A stretch of 22,594 bases of DNA from Bacillota bacterium (lineage in GTDB: Bacteria > Bacillota_I > Bacilli_A > Erysipelotrichales > Erysipelotrichaceae): assembly GCA_023388995.1 (NCBI GenBank), contig JAEWFD010000029.1, positions 1 through 22,594 on the forward strand. Reading direction: 5' to 3'. The notes under the pieces are model-generated. The model saw nothing but the letters and a program-made list of their open reading frames with translations. It was not told the origin of the DNA and searched no databases. How positions within the stretch are numbered: the first letter of the stretch is position 1; each line of letters opens with the position of its first letter. Of the stretch, positions 22,430-22,594 are shown piece by piece. The position numbers were made by a program, and so were the translations under genes.

Positions 22430-22594
22430 CATTTTTCCTAGTATATTGTAATTGACTTATCTAAAGCCAAAACAATATACATCTCCTTTCTGTTTTCTAG
22501 TAAAATTGAATTGTGAATGTGCACTTTTGATTTTTCTTGTAGCTTGACTACCCAAAGGAGTTTACTGCCACTTCTTGAGACTGTAATTGTGATG
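22430..22594. other. Right-edge region, no supported gene
   Basis: Upstream of mgsA there are 165 bases to the window end. One minus-strand frame stays open from the edge to a TAG at 22438-22440. It carries many AGA, CTA and ATA codons that neighbouring genes avoid. A second frame stops at 22562. An AGAAAGGAG tract on the minus strand is not followed by a well-spaced long open frame. I cannot decide whether this is leader or the end of another gene. Confidence 0.4.

Noticed and set aside
22440..22470. TTGGCT, 19 bases, TATACT as a promoter for mgsA
   Set aside because: The transcript would start at about 22433, removing the AGGA ribosome site and leaving mgsA leaderless; spacing is also long.

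Overview
This window looks like ordinary chromosomal core from a low-to-mid GC Gram-positive bacterium of the Firmicutes. The evidence is the RNA polymerase delta subunit gene (rpoE), the DUF1934-argS-rpoE gene order, a UPF0371/DUF1846 protein, strong AGGAGG-type ribosome sites, frequent extended -10 promoters and hairpin-plus-T-run terminators. An MEP-pathway ispF argues against streptococci and most lactobacilli. An Erysipelotrichia-like host is my best guess, but that is inference. TGA is used as a normal stop. I saw no rRNA, tRNA, insertion sequence, prophage, CRISPR array or attachment site.

Layout. Positions 1-394: the 5' end of murA (minus) and a divergent promoter region. 395-1924: DUF1846 protein (plus) and a strong terminator. 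1952-2125: a 57-residue two-helix membrane protein (minus) too short for routine gene lists. 2191-4687: the DUF1934-argS-rpoE operon (minus) with a clear promoter and terminator. 4727-6694: a class A penicillin-binding protein (plus), whose stop codon lies in a hairpin shared with the convergent unknown gene at 6675-7661 (minus). 7749-9119: a membrane protein fused to a soluble domain that resembles a permuted papain-like peptidase (plus). 9114-11085: yggS followed by an HD phosphohydrolase (minus). 11191-12860: a TPR protein coupled to a DJ-1/PfpI protein (minus). 12871-14897: ispF-gltX (minus). 14880-17553: a DUF6512 membrane protein, a GyrI-like small-molecule-binding protein and a large lipoprotein (minus). 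17538-20713: an AlkZ-related winged-helix protein, a 4Fe-4S aldo/keto reductase and a PfkB sugar/nucleoside kinase (plus). 20711-22429: a lone PTS lactose/cellobiose-type IIA, an AIM24-family protein and methylglyoxal synthase (minus).

The genes serve translation (argS, gltX), transcription (rpoE), cell wall synthesis (murA, class A PBP), isoprenoid synthesis (ispF), PLP homeostasis (yggS), nucleotide turnover (HD protein) and carbon or aldehyde metabolism (mgsA, DJ-1, AKR, PfkB, IIA). Several pairs are translationally coupled by ATGA, GTGA or 11-base overlaps. I do not see a convincing new defence, mobile or biosynthetic system. The items most worth a second look are the membrane/peptidase-like fusion, the unassigned proteins at 6675-7661 and 16094-17470, the small membrane gene, and the shared stop-codon hairpin.
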